Shown here in pieces: positions 7,167 through 14,614 of a stretch of 58,457 nucleotides of DNA; positions within the stretch are counted from its first letter, which is position 1, and every line of letters starts with the position of its first letter. The notes beneath the pieces were generated by a model. That model saw only the letters and a program-made list of their open reading frames with translations, did not search any database and had not been told where the DNA came from. The DNA is from Ornithinicoccus halotolerans (GTDB lineage: Bacteria; Actinomycetota; Actinomycetes; Actinomycetales; Dermatophilaceae): assembly GCF_009602535.1 (NCBI RefSeq), contig NZ_WIQI01000011.1, forward strand, positions 1 to 58,457, in the 5' to 3' direction. The position numbers and the translations under genes were made by a program.

Positions 7167-9148
7167 CAGGTCCGCATCTCCTCGGTCACGTCCTTGTCGG
7201 CGGGCCGGTAGGCGGCCGCCTGGTAGATGACACTCAACACCACGAGGTCGTAGCACACCCAGGCCAGGTTGACCCAGGTCCCGACCACGCTGTCCGCGGT
7301 TCCCAGCCACAGCCGTACCGCCGCTACGACCGCCGCGACCACCAGCAGCACCGTGGCCACCAGTTGCGGCAGGACCAGCCGCCACGGGAATGAGCCTCCC
7401 GGCTGGCGGGTCTTGGGCGTCACCACGAACCCCAGCGGCCGACCGAAGGCCACGTTGGCGAACGCGGTGGCACACGCCCGGATCCACAGCGGGAACAGGG
7501 CCAAGCTGTACTGGTGGCCCCGCCACGTCTTCACCCCGTAGCCGACGGCTAGGAACAGCAGCTGGTTGAGGACGACGTAGGGCAGGAACCGTGCGACGAA
7601 CTCGGCGCCATAGGCGTTGACCGGCAGCACGCCGAACAGCAGGTACACCACCGGTGCGGCGATGAAGACCACCGCGGCGAACCCGGACAGGTAGCTCCAC
7701 ATCGTGGCGAAGTACATGAGCCGTTGCCCCATCGACAGTCCGGCCTGCACCAGCGGGTTCTCCCGCAGGAAGACCTGCATCGTCCCCTGGGCCCACCGCA
7801 ACCGCTGCTGCAGCATGGTTCGCAGGTCTTCTGGCGCCAGCCCGGTGGCCAAGGTCTCGTGGTGGTACACCGAGGACCAACCCAGGGCGTGCAGCCGCAT
7901 GCACGTGGCCATGTCCTCGGTCACCGAGATCGTGGCCAGCGGCAGCACCGGCTGGGCCTCCTCGGCGCGGTCCACGTCCACCGCCCGCACCAGGGCGCTC
8001 ACCGACTGCAACGCACCCAGCGGGGACCAGTCCTGGTCGGACAACCGCTCCAGGGCGGCCTCGTCGACCACCGGCAGCCCCAGCTCCTCATCGACCGCCA
8101 ACGGCTGGGCCCCCTCGTGCGCCACAGCGCCGATCTCCACCAGGTCGGCCCGGATCCGCTCCAGGTCCTCACCCACCACCCGTCGTCCCGCCTCCGTGAC
8201 TGCACGCTGGAAGCGGTAGGTGACCGTAGCGACTTCCTCCCCGGCCGCCAGTGACCGCTGCGCCTGTCGGACCACCTCGGCGACCTCGGCCAACGCGGTG
8301 ACGGCCGAGGGCCCGTGGCGGTCGGCGTCCCGCCGGGCCCGGGCCACCACCTTCTCAGCCGCCCGCAGCGCTTCCCGCACGGCCGTGCGCACCTGCCTGA
8401 CGTAGCCGACCACGCCCAGCTGCATCAGCGCCTCCCGGCGCAGCACGGCGTTGGAGCCGCAGAAGAACGCGGCGTTCCACCCGTCCTTGCCCTCCTGGAT
8501 CGGGCCGTAGAACAGCGGCGCCTGACTGCCCAACGGGTCGCTGTCGGTGACGTTGCTGAACCACTGCGGGGTTTGCACCAGCGCGACCGCTGAGTCGGTG
8601 AAGTAGCCCAGCGTGCGATCCAGGATGGCGGGGTCGGGAATCTGGTCGGCGTCCAACACCAGCAGGAACTCCCCGTCGGTGGCGAACAGGGCGTTGTTGA
8701 GGTTGCCGGCCTTGGCGTGCCGCGGCCGGCCGGTCCACTCCTCACCACGGGTGAGGTAGCCCGCGCCGAGCTGGTCGGCGAGCTGGCGCAGCTGCGGGCG
8801 GTCCCCGTCGTCCAGGATCCAGGTCGTGTGCGGGTGCCGGATGGCCAACGCCGCCCGTGCCGTCGCCGCGACGATCTCGACCGGCTCGTTGTAGGTCGTG
8901 ATGAGCACGTCGACACTCTGGTCGGCCTCGGCCGGGGGCGGGTCCGGTCTGCGTCGGGACCGCCACATGGTGGTGCCGAACAGGAAGGCGTCGACCAAGG
9001 CGTAGGTCTCGGCCAGCACCAGCGGGACCGCGATCCACCAGTTCGGCCAGTTCACCGAGTACAGCCAGCGCCACCCCAGATACCACAGTCCGCTGCCCAG
9101 CGTGAGGAGGACCAGCAGCCGCACCAGCAGCAGCCGGCGCTGACTCAC
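7166..9148 (-). CDS. Cellulose-synthase-like family 2 glycosyltransferase with a 160-residue insert
   Basis: A 660-aa processive membrane glycosyltransferase of the BcsA type. Two N-terminal membrane helices (about residues 7-27 and 36-57) precede the GT-A domain: TYNEP (85-89), DDG (113-115), LDADQIP with the metal-binding DAD (166-168), VTEDMAT (409-415, catalytic TED) and QQRLRW (447-452, acceptor-site QxxRW). Several membrane helices follow to about residue 640. No PilZ domain is present. Between GSNAVLRREA and the TED motif, where relatives have about 15 residues, there is an Ala/Arg/Glu-rich, probably helical insert of about 160 residues (246-405). The start (GTG) overlaps the phosphatase stop as GTGA. 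It probably makes an extracellular beta-glycan; product unknown. Confidence 0.88.
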   Translation of the reverse strand: MSQRRLLLVRLLVLLTLGSGLWYLGWRWLYSVNWPNWWIAVPLVLAETYALVDAFLFGTTMWRSRRRPDPPPAEADQSVDVLITTYNEPVEIVAATARAALAIRHPHTTWILDDGDRPQLRQLADQLGAGYLTRGEEWTGRPRHAKAGNLNNALFATDGEFLLVLDADQIPDPAILDRTLGYFTDSAVALVQTPQWFSNVTDSDPLGSQAPLFYGPIQEGKDGWNAAFFCGSNAVLRREALMQLGVVGYVRQVRTAVREALRAAEKVVARARRDADRHGPSAVTALAEVAEVVRQAQRSLAAGEEVATVTYRFQRAVTEAGRRVVGEDLERIRADLVEIGAVAHEGAQPLAVDEELGLPVVDEAALERLSDQDWSPLGALQSVSALVRAVDVDRAEEAQPVLPLATISVTEDMATCMRLHALGWSSVYHHETLATGLAPEDLRTMLQQRLRWAQGTMQVFLRENPLVQAGLSMGQRLMYFATMWSYLSGFAAVVFIAAPVVYLLFGVLPVNAYGAEFVARFLPYVVLNQLLFLAVGYGVKTWRGHQYSLALFPLWIRACATAFANVAFGRPLGFVVTPKTRQPGGSFPWRLVLPQLVATVLLVVAAVVAAVRLWLGTADSVVGTWVNLAWVCYDLVVLSVIYQAAAYRPADKDVTEEMRT

Positions 9149-10338
9149 CGGTCGCGCCTGAGGGCCAGCACGCTGACGTCGTCCAGCGGGCTGCGCTGTG
9201 CCGCGAAGTCGGCGATCGTGGCCACGAGCTCCGCCACGGTCTCGGACTGAGCGGCCGCTTCCGCGGCCGCAGCGACGGCCTCCCGGGGGTTGTCGAAGAA
9301 GTCCAGCAGCCCGTCACTGACCGCCAACATCGTCTCCCCCGGCTCCAGGACCGTGCTTGCCACCTCCCAGCGGTGGTCACGGACCACGCCCAGTGGCGGG
9401 TCCCACCCCGAGAGTCGCCGATAGGAACCGTCACCTTGCAGCACCACCGCTAGTCCGTGTCCGGCGTCGACGTATTGAGCCTCCCCGGTCTCGCAGTCCA
9501 CCCGCAGCCCGAAGACAGTGACGAACGTCCCGGTCCCCTCCAGGTCCTCCCCGAGTGCGCGGGCGGCGCGGGTGACCGCCTCCCCCAGCTCGTTATACCG
9601 GGACGCGCCGCGCAGCATGGCCCGCACGCCCGCCGCGATGATCGCCGCTCCAAGCCCCTTGCCCATCACGTCGGCCAGCACCACCTGCAGCCGGCCCTGT
9701 GCCAGATACCAGTCATAGAAGTCGCCACCGACACCACGCGACTGCACGCAGTGCCCCGCCAGGGAGAAACCCGACACCTCCGGCGGCCGCGACGGCAACA
9801 GCCGACGCTGCACCTCTCCGGCCCGGGCCAGCTCCGTCCCTCTCGTCAACTCCTCCTCGACCCATCCCGCAAGCTCGACCAGCGCCTGCCGCTGCCGCTC
9901 GTCCAGGTCACCGGGCTCCTGGCCCACCACGCACAACGTGCCCACCCGCTGGCCGTCCACCGTCAACGGCGCCCCCGCGTAGAACCGCAAGTGCGGATCA
10001 CCAACCACCGAGGCCAAGCCGCAGAACCTGTCATCGGCACGAGCATCAGGAACCACCAGCAGGCCAGGGCTACGCAGCACGTACGGGCAGAAGGTCTGCC
10101 CGCGGGGCATCTGGCGTCCCTCCATCGGACCCGCCACACTCACCGTGCGATCTGCATCCAAGATGTTCACCGACACCAGCGGCAAGCCCAACAACTGCTG
10201 GGCCAGCCGCGCCACCCGCTCGACGCGCGGGCTCGGCGGCCCATCCAGCAACTCCAGGTTGCTCACGACGGCGAGCCGTTCTGCCTCCTCCACGGTCATC
10301 GTGTCCGAGTGCGCCGTTGCCGTTCCGCTGGCTCCCAT
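9145..10338 (-). CDS. GAF-domain SpoIIE/RsbU-type PP2C phosphatase
   Basis: A 397-aa soluble protein. Residues about 35-165 form a GAF sensor domain (FCPYVLRSPGLLVVPDA, FYAGAPLTVDGQRVGTLCVV). Residues about 185-395 are a PP2C-type SpoIIE domain: GGDFYDW and DVMGKG carry the metal-binding aspartates, with DAGHG and SDGLLDFF as later motifs. This family dephosphorylates STAS proteins such as the one encoded two genes downstream. The start is the ATG at 10338, which has AGGGGA 5 bases upstream; a longer frame from 10356 has no such site. It is the first gene of the four-gene leftward operon, so the GAF ligand or redox signal would control the whole switch. Confidence 0.9.
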   Translation of the reverse strand: MGASGTATAHSDTMTVEEAERLAVVSNLELLDGPPSPRVERVARLAQQLLGLPLVSVNILDADRTVSVAGPMEGRQMPRGQTFCPYVLRSPGLLVVPDARADDRFCGLASVVGDPHLRFYAGAPLTVDGQRVGTLCVVGQEPGDLDERQRQALVELAGWVEEELTRGTELARAGEVQRRLLPSRPPEVSGFSLAGHCVQSRGVGGDFYDWYLAQGRLQVVLADVMGKGLGAAIIAAGVRAMLRGASRYNELGEAVTRAARALGEDLEGTGTFVTVFGLRVDCETGEAQYVDAGHGLAVVLQGDGSYRRLSGWDPPLGVVRDHRWEVASTVLEPGETMLAVSDGLLDFFDNPREAVAAAAEAAAQSETVAELVATIADFAAQRSPLDDVSVLALRRDR

Positions 10339-10768
10339 AGTCCCCTGCAATCTCAAGTCTGGCGTGAACTACGGGCAGGCTACCGGGAACCGACAAGAAG
10401 TGACCTCGGGCGACAAGGCTGGCGACCTGGGCAGCTGTCTCATCCCGCTGGGGTCATGAAGCCCGAGGCCAAACACCCCCTACCCGGGCGCATCCCCCGC
10501 CCTCGACAAGACCGCCACGACCATCCCGTCGAGATGTCCGAAGCACCCGTTCGAGCCCTACGGGGCCGCTCGGTGTCCACGCCACGGCCCACAGGAGCGA
10601 GGCAGAGCCGCGGCTCCGGTGAGGGACGGGCACCTCGGATGAGCGCTCCGCGCGAGTGTCCTGCCGAACATGTACTGGTGAGTTAGGCTCCCCACGACGC
10701 ATCACGATCAGCGCTTGCTGGCCCCCAGGTTCCATCGAGGGTCTCGGCAAGGGCTGCCTCCATGTGCC
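10339..10768. other. Intergenic stretch between the phosphatase operon and tRNA-Arg
   Basis: These 430 bases lie upstream of the leftward phosphatase operon and upstream of the rightward tRNA gene, so they should hold both promoters. No gene is supported: the leftward frame that covers part of it is only the antisense of the tRNA and its flank. I see no clear -35/-10 pair or repeat. Confidence 0.55.
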
Positions 10769-10841
10769 GCCCCCGTAGCTCAGGGGATAGAGCACCGCTC
10801 TCCTAAAGCGGGTGTCGCTGGTTCGAATCCAGCCGGGGGCA
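10769..10841 (+). tRNA. tRNA-Arg (anticodon CCT)
   Basis: A full cloverleaf can be folded by eye: acceptor GCCCCCG pairs with CGGGGGC, the D stem is GCTC/GAGC, the anticodon stem is CCGCT/AGCGG around loop CTCCTAA (anticodon CCT, reading AGG), and the T stem is GCTGG/CCAGC with loop TTCGAAT. The discriminator is A and CCA is not encoded. The 3' half of this gene is the source of the direct repeats downstream, so it is an integration site. Confidence 0.96.
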
Positions 10842-10842
10842 C
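10803..10842 (+). repeat. tRNA-Arg 3' end, attachment-site-like direct repeat, copy 1
   Basis: The last 40 bases, from the anticodon loop to one base past the discriminator, recur perfectly at 12406-12445 and with 4 mismatches and one deletion at 14576-14614. Integrases commonly use exactly this part of a tRNA gene as attB and restore it on integration. Copy 1 belongs to the intact tRNA. Confidence 0.85.
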
Positions 10843-10978
10843 GTTTTCGCAGCTCACAGGCCTGCAATGGCCAGGCTGTCGGGGTCGGAGACCCGCTTTG
10901 GCTGGAAGGGCAAGCGCAACCGATACTGCCTTGAAGATGCCTTTTGCAGGTCACATGCCCTACGAGACCGGAACCATT

Positions 10979-11013
10979 ACACCCGCTTTTCAAACGGGCC
11001 GGATAGCGGGTGT
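10979..11013. repeat. Inverted repeat ACACCCGC/GCGGGTGT
   Basis: Perfect 8-bp arms at 10979-10986 and 11006-11013 with a 19-base spacer. It could be an operator or a trace of a mobile-element end. No adjacent gene makes one choice likely. Confidence 0.4.
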
Positions 11014-11284
11014 CACGAGTTGGAGCACCTCGGCACGTGGATCGCCAACCTGCTGGTCATCGGGCATCTGAGGCATCCATGCGGCAACCGCAGGCATGAT
11101 CCAGTGGCCTCGCTGGTGTCTGTGAGGTGCCCGGCTCGGGCACCCAGCCCATCCCGCGACCACCGCGCACAGCCTCGGCGCCACCCTCCGGCGTACTCCG
11201 ACTGGCCTGCGTGCCGCCTCCCCCGCCGCATACAGCAGGTGAGGCGACCACACAGCCGAAGCAACGGTGCAACCTGAGAGACTG

Positions 11285-11312
11285 CGACGAGAGTTGGCCT
11301 CGTCGTCCTTTT
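11285..11312 (+). terminator. Probable intrinsic terminator upstream of the isomerase gene
   Basis: Stem CGACGAG/CTCGTCG with a 7-base loop is followed by GTCCTTTTAG, giving a short T-run that is unusual for this GC-rich DNA. It could insulate the isomerase gene from tRNA transcription, or act as an attenuator in its leader. Confidence 0.5.
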
Positions 11313-11396
11313 AGCTGCGCTGTGCCTGTGGAGGCCGCCAGCGCGAACCCACGCGGCGTTACTCACTCCCTGATTTGCCAAACCGAGGAGACCACT

Positions 11397-12269
11397 GTGG
11401 CCGAGTACGACCTGATCGCCGCCTGCTGGACCACAGCCGGCGCGTGCGACCCGATGGGCAGCGACGACCGCAGCCCGCTGCCGATCGAGGACCGGGTCCG
11501 CGCCGCCGCCCGGGCCGGCTTCACCGGGTTCGGCATCCGCCACGGCGACATACTCCACGTCGAGGATTCTCTGGGCTTCCCCGGGTTCCGGAGCCTGCTC
11601 GATGACCACGGGATCCGCCACCTGGAGTTGGAGTTCCTGGAGGGCTGGTACGCCGACGGCGCCGAGCGGGCGGCGAGCGATGCCCAACGGGCCGACCTGC
11701 TCCGTGCGGCTGAGGCCCTGGGTGCGCGACACATCAAGATCGGAGGCCACTTCGCTGGCGGCCCGTTGCACGTCGAGCGCGTAGCGGCCGAGCTGCACCG
11801 GCTCGCCGCCGAAGCCAGCGACGCCGGGACCAGGGTCGGCATCGAGCCGATGCCGTTCGCCGACGTCAGGACGCCAGAGCTCGGCCTGGAGATCGTGCGC
11901 AAGGCCGACCACCCGGCGGCCGGCCTGTTCGTCGACATCTGGCACGTCGCGCGGGCGGGTGTGGACTTCGAGTCCCTCGCCTCGCTGCCCGGCCAGTACC
12001 TGTTCGGTGTCGAGCTCGACGACGCCCGAGCACAGGTGTCCGGCACGTTGATCGAGGACACCTTCAATGGCCGGGAGTTCCCCGGCGAAGGAGTCCTGGA
12101 CGTGCCCGCGTTCGTCGAGGCCGTTCAGCGCACCGGCTACCAGGGCCCCTACGGCGTGGAAATGCTCTCCACCGAGTTCCGCCGCCTGCCCATGGAGGAG
12201 GCCGTCCAGCGCGCCTACGACACGACCATCCGGTTCCTGACCAAGCACCGCCCTCTGCACTCATCCTGA
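11397..12269 (+). CDS. Sugar phosphate isomerase/epimerase (xylose-isomerase-like TIM barrel)
   Basis: A 290-aa protein of the AP endonuclease family 2/xylose isomerase-like barrel. Visible family features are RAAARAGFTGFGI near the N-terminus, the metal-ligand region HLELEFLEGWY, GARHIKIGG, GIEPMPF (glutamate ligand), GLFVDIWHVARAGVDF (Asp and His ligands) and GPYGVEMLS at the C-terminus (Glu ligand). Members isomerise or dehydrate sugars, inosose or hydroxy acids; the substrate is not predictable. I chose the GTG at 11397 because GAGGAG lies 8 bases upstream and the protein family starts there, although the frame is open to 11127. The gene stands alone in a 1.6-kb segment bounded by two perfect copies of the tRNA-Arg 3' end, suggesting that it arrived by site-specific integration. 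Confidence 0.85.
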   Translation: MAEYDLIAACWTTAGACDPMGSDDRSPLPIEDRVRAAARAGFTGFGIRHGDILHVEDSLGFPGFRSLLDDHGIRHLELEFLEGWYADGAERAASDAQRADLLRAAEALGARHIKIGGHFAGGPLHVERVAAELHRLAAEASDAGTRVGIEPMPFADVRTPELGLEIVRKADHPAAGLFVDIWHVARAGVDFESLASLPGQYLFGVELDDARAQVSGTLIEDTFNGREFPGEGVLDVPAFVEAVQRTGYQGPYGVEMLSTEFRRLPMEEAVQRAYDTTIRFLTKHRPLHSS

Positions 12270-12366
12270 TGGACACGGGACCACAACCGCAGAAGGACAA
12301 CTTGAGAGCCCACGGTCCGCGCCCTACAGACATCCGCAAGAGCGCACCGGCCTCAAGCACGATCAC

Positions 12367-12445
12367 ATGCACGTTCACATCAGCCGCCTGTTTGGGCGTG
12401 GCCTTCTAAAGCGGGTGTCGCTGGTTCGAATCCAGCCGGGGGCAC
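12367..12445 (+). repeat. tRNA-Arg 3' end direct repeat, copy 2, with a flank shared with copy 3
   Basis: Bases 12406-12445 match the tRNA-Arg 3' end (10803-10842) in all 40 positions. The 39 bases before it (12367-12405) do not match the tRNA but align without gaps to 14537-14575, for example both have TGCACGTTC and AGCCGC at the same spacing. So copies 2 and 3 share a tRNA-like core plus an upstream arm, as expected for old attachment-site junctions of related elements. Confidence 0.8.
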
Positions 12446-13039
12446 ACTTCGTTTCCGCTGGTCAGTGCGCTTTCCCGGCCGGGCCTTGGCCGGGTCACGT
12501 GAGTCCTTGCGGCCTCGGACGCGACCGTCAACGCATGATCGTCGCTGAACGCCCCGGTGGTCCGGCATGGGCAGGGCGACACCGAGGGGTTACATGGGGC
12601 AGAAGCCACGCCACGGCGACGGCCAGGAAGATCCAAGCCGACGTCGACAAGGGCACCCTTCCGGCCGAGACCGACGCCCGCCAGCTTGCTATGTACGTCG
12701 TGGCAGTCTGGCAAGGACTGTCACTGTTCGCCCGAGACGGCGCCAGAACCTTCATGCGGCAGCGGCGATGGTCATAGCAGTCTGGCCACCAGCCAGCCAG
12801 GCCCGGGCCCAGCTCAGCGTCGGAGCCGACACGCGCTCGGTCTCACCGGAGACGACACTGGGCCATCCACATCGGACGCCGCGGCAGCAACCTCAAGTCC
12901 AGCAGAAGCGAGGTGCAGCGACGAGTTTGCCTGATGTCCATCGCTCCGATGGTGCGTCGCGGTGCGAGAGTCGAGGCCGTCGCCTGCGACGTCGGCCGCG
13001 GTGACCTGGGCCAGTGCGGTCTGGTCCTGTCCGGCGCGC
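12446..13039. other. Gene-poor stretch after repeat copy 2
   Basis: About 590 bases with no intact gene. The only recognisable content is a broken TetR-family C-terminal fragment (12619-12791). The rest shows low-complexity shadow frames only. Confidence 0.5.
12619..12791 (+). pseudogene. C-terminal fragment of a TetR-family regulator, frameshifted
   Basis: One frame (12625-12744) reads RKIQADVDKGTLPAETDAR, then LAMYVVAVWQGLSLFARDGA, which matches the usual TetR C-terminal pattern (G-LPADTD-x-LA-x-VxAVxQGMxxxARDGA). The natural continuation, ending AAAAMVIAVWPP, appears in another frame (12741-12791). Thus the fragment carries a frameshift, and the N-terminal DNA-binding domain is missing. 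It looks like debris of an earlier insertion. Confidence 0.6.
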
Positions 13040-13426
13040 TCATCCGGTGAAGGGCTCGAGCGCGAAACGCCCCCAGGCGACGAAGCCGGCGAGAGCGAGG
13101 TAGACCAGGTCCGCCACCATGACCTTGAACTCCTGACGTCGCAGCCGCGTGGTCACGGCACCGACCATGATCATCGCCAGGCCCAGAGCTGCCAGCGGTA
13201 CCAGGACTGGGGCGATGTCGAGCACGGCAGGCACAATGAGGCCCATAGCACCCAGAACTTCCAGGACACCGATGGCCTTGACAGTGCCGGCACTGAAGTC
13301 GTCGACCCACTTGGCACTGCTCGAGATGGCGGACAGCTTCTCCTTCGTCAGGGTCAGCTTGCTGAGACCGGCGAACAGGTACGCGGCGGCAAGCACACCG
13401 GCGATAATCCAGAGGGCCAGGTTCAT
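13040..13426 (-). CDS. DoxX-family membrane protein
   Basis: A 128-aa protein with four hydrophobic segments (about residues 5-22, 45-70, 72-92, 104-121). The N-terminal IIAGVLAAAYLFAGLSKL is typical of DoxX/DoxX-like proteins, as is VLEVLGAMGLIVPAVLDIAP. The family is linked to redox and thiol homeostasis in some bacteria, but its biochemical role is mostly unproven. The ATG at 13426 has AAGGAG 9 bases upstream. It lies 206 bases downstream of the MerR gene on the same strand, so it may have its own promoter, or be read through from the MerR unit. Confidence 0.85.
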   Translation of the reverse strand: MNLALWIIAGVLAAAYLFAGLSKLTLTKEKLSAISSSAKWVDDFSAGTVKAIGVLEVLGAMGLIVPAVLDIAPVLVPLAALGLAMIMVGAVTTRLRRQEFKVMVADLVYLALAGFVAWGRFALEPFTG

Positions 13427-13532
13427 GATGCTCGTCTCCTTGCAGAATGGGCGATCCCGCTTCTCGGACCGGGCTGCCGATCGGGTCCGTGCGGGACGGG
13501 CGCGTCGACTATCAGACGTCAGCGGCCCGGGC

Positions 13533-13568
13533 CCTGTGACACCGCATGGACGTGGCGTAGGTCACAGG
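13533..13568. promoter_or_regulatory. Inverted repeat CCTGTGAC/GTCACAGG upstream of the DoxX gene
   Basis: Perfect 8-bp arms at 13533-13540 and 13561-13568, with 20 bases between, in the gap between the MerR stop and the DoxX start. It may be an operator for DoxX or a weak terminator of the MerR unit. The spacing is too wide for a CRP-type site. Confidence 0.35.
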
Positions 13569-13632
13569 CTCGACGGTGCGGCGCAGCGGACGGGACGGGC
13601 GGCGGCTCCGACGCTAAAGACGTGAGGGTCCT

Positions 13633-14067
13633 TCATCTTCGAGCTCGCGCGTCAGTCTTGCTGGTGGTGATCTCGACGAACGGCAGGGGACAGCAGTCGC
13701 TGCTCGCGCACCGGTGTAGGTCGTCGCAGCCGGCGTCGAGCGCGGCGCGAAGGTTGTCTCGGATGACCGCCAGATCCGCTATGCGGGCTTCGACCTCGAG
13801 GAGCTTCTCCTGAGCGCGCGCCTGGAGCCCGGAGTCCCGGCCTCGCCGGCGGCCGACCTCGATCAGCTCGGCCACCTCCTCGAGCGTGAACCCGAGCCGT
13901 TGTGCGGCCTTGATGATCTTCAGGGTTCGCACGGCTCGCTCGTCGTAAAGTCGGTGGCCACCGGGACTGCGGTCCGGCTTCTCGATCAGCCCGCGGCGCT
14001 CGTAGTACCGCAGGGTCTCCCGGTTGACGCCAGCAGCCTGTGCGACGTCATTGATCCGCAGGCTCAC
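13633..14067 (-). CDS. MerR-family regulator with a C-terminal cysteine cluster
   Basis: A 144-aa regulator. The N-terminal winged helix-turn-helix is clear (NDVAQAAGVNRETLRYYERR, then RSPGGHRLYDE), followed by the dimerisation coiled coil (about residues 78-112). The C-terminal effector loop contains C114, C120 and the pair C125-C126, a pattern expected for thiol or soft-metal sensing; it does not match the three-cysteine layout of classical mercury MerR. GTG at 14067 overlaps the stop of the 107-aa gene (GTGA). MerR proteins twist a promoter with an over-long spacer; such a promoter lies just upstream of the two-gene unit, so autoregulation is likely. The exact inducer is unknown. Confidence 0.88.
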   Translation of the reverse strand: MSLRINDVAQAAGVNRETLRYYERRGLIEKPDRSPGGHRLYDERAVRTLKIIKAAQRLGFTLEEVAELIEVGRRRGRDSGLQARAQEKLLEVEARIADLAVIRDNLRAALDAGCDDLHRCASSDCCPLPFVEITTSKTDARARR

Positions 14068-14387
14068 GCCGACAGCTCCTGCGCTCGCTCGGCCAACGCG
14101 TCCAAAACCTCCTGACGGGCGGGCGGGACCGAAATGTCAAGAGTGACGTCGTGGTCTGTGCCGTCGACGGTGAAGGCGAAGAACGAGCAACACGAGGTCT
14201 CCCGGGCGGTCAGGTCGCGGACCCGCGCGAGGAGGCCCCCCGTGCCGAAGAGGTGCATCCGTACGTCGGCGCCGCGGCGCTCAACACTGCCGACGGCCGT
14301 GGTGAACAAGGCATCGAACTCCGCCAGTCGCAACGGGCGCTCAGCGGTCGGCATGGTGCAGGCGTCTGTATTTAGCAACGTCTCCAT
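14064..14387 (-). CDS. Small conserved protein with a CC motif, partner of the MerR regulator (107 aa)
   Basis: I recognise the type (METLL-TDAC-x-PTAxRPLRLAEFDxLF, then DLTARETSCCSFFAF) as a small protein often found beside MerR regulators in actinobacteria, but I know of no assigned function. Cysteines at 10, 66 and 67 could bind a metal or react with thiols. The ATG at 14387 is only 10 bases from the -10 element of a MerR-type promoter, so the mRNA would be leaderless or nearly so. A longer frame to 14519 exists but crosses the promoter and is rejected. Its stop overlaps the MerR start, so both are made from one message. Confidence 0.75.
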   Translation of the reverse strand: METLLNTDACTMPTAERPLRLAEFDALFTTAVGSVERRGADVRMHLFGTGGLLARVRDLTARETSCCSFFAFTVDGTDHDVTLDISVPPARQEVLDALAERAQELSA

Positions 14388-14396
14388 GCCGAGCAC

Positions 14397-14426
14397 GGTA
14401 AATCCGGACCTAGGTACAGGTTGCAA
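14397..14426 (-). promoter_or_regulatory. MerR-type promoter with 18-base spacer and dyad
   Basis: On the minus strand TTGCAA (-35) and TTTACC (-10) are separated by 18 bases that contain an imperfect dyad, ACCTGTACC/GGTCCGGAT, centred on TA. The over-long spacer with a dyad between the elements is characteristic of MerR-controlled promoters. It drives the 107-aa gene and the MerR gene. Confidence 0.65.
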
Positions 14427-14536
14427 GCCAACACTCACCAGCGCGGTTCGGCATGAGGGGAAGCGGGCCGCACATCCGCCAGGCTTAGGCCCCCGGTCCG
14501 GCCGGCCACGCCCGTCCACCGCTCCTCGCTCGTGGC

Positions 14537-14614
14537 GTGCACGTTCGCTCCAGCCGCACAGGTGGGCACGGCCTCCTCAAGCGGGTGCCGCCGGTTCGCA
14601 TCCAGCCGGGGCAC
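14537..14614 (+). repeat. Degenerate tRNA-Arg 3' end repeat, copy 3
   Basis: Bases 14576-14614 match the 40-base tRNA 3' end with 4 substitutions and one deleted G. The preceding 39 bases align without gaps to the flank of copy 2 (12367-12405). Copy 3 is more decayed than copy 2, which suggests an older integration event. Confidence 0.7.

Larger units (their letters stand above)
10843..11396. other. Non-coding stretch between tRNA-Arg and the isomerase gene
   Basis: About 550 bases without a supportable gene; frames here are low-complexity shadows and no integrase or transposase remnant is recognisable. It holds an 8-bp inverted repeat (10979-11013) and a terminator-like hairpin (11285-11312), listed separately. 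The last 80 bases should include the promoter of the isomerase gene. Confidence 0.5.

Noticed and set aside
10454-10993. Leftward 179-codon frame across the tRNA gene
   Set aside because: Part of its translation (WIRTSDTRFRRAVLYPLSYG) is the well-known antisense translation of a tRNA gene, not a protein.
12367-12777. Rightward frame through repeat copy 2 as an intact gene
   Set aside because: Its first part is a translation of tRNA 3' sequence (KRVSLVRIQPGA) and its last part is the broken TetR fragment.
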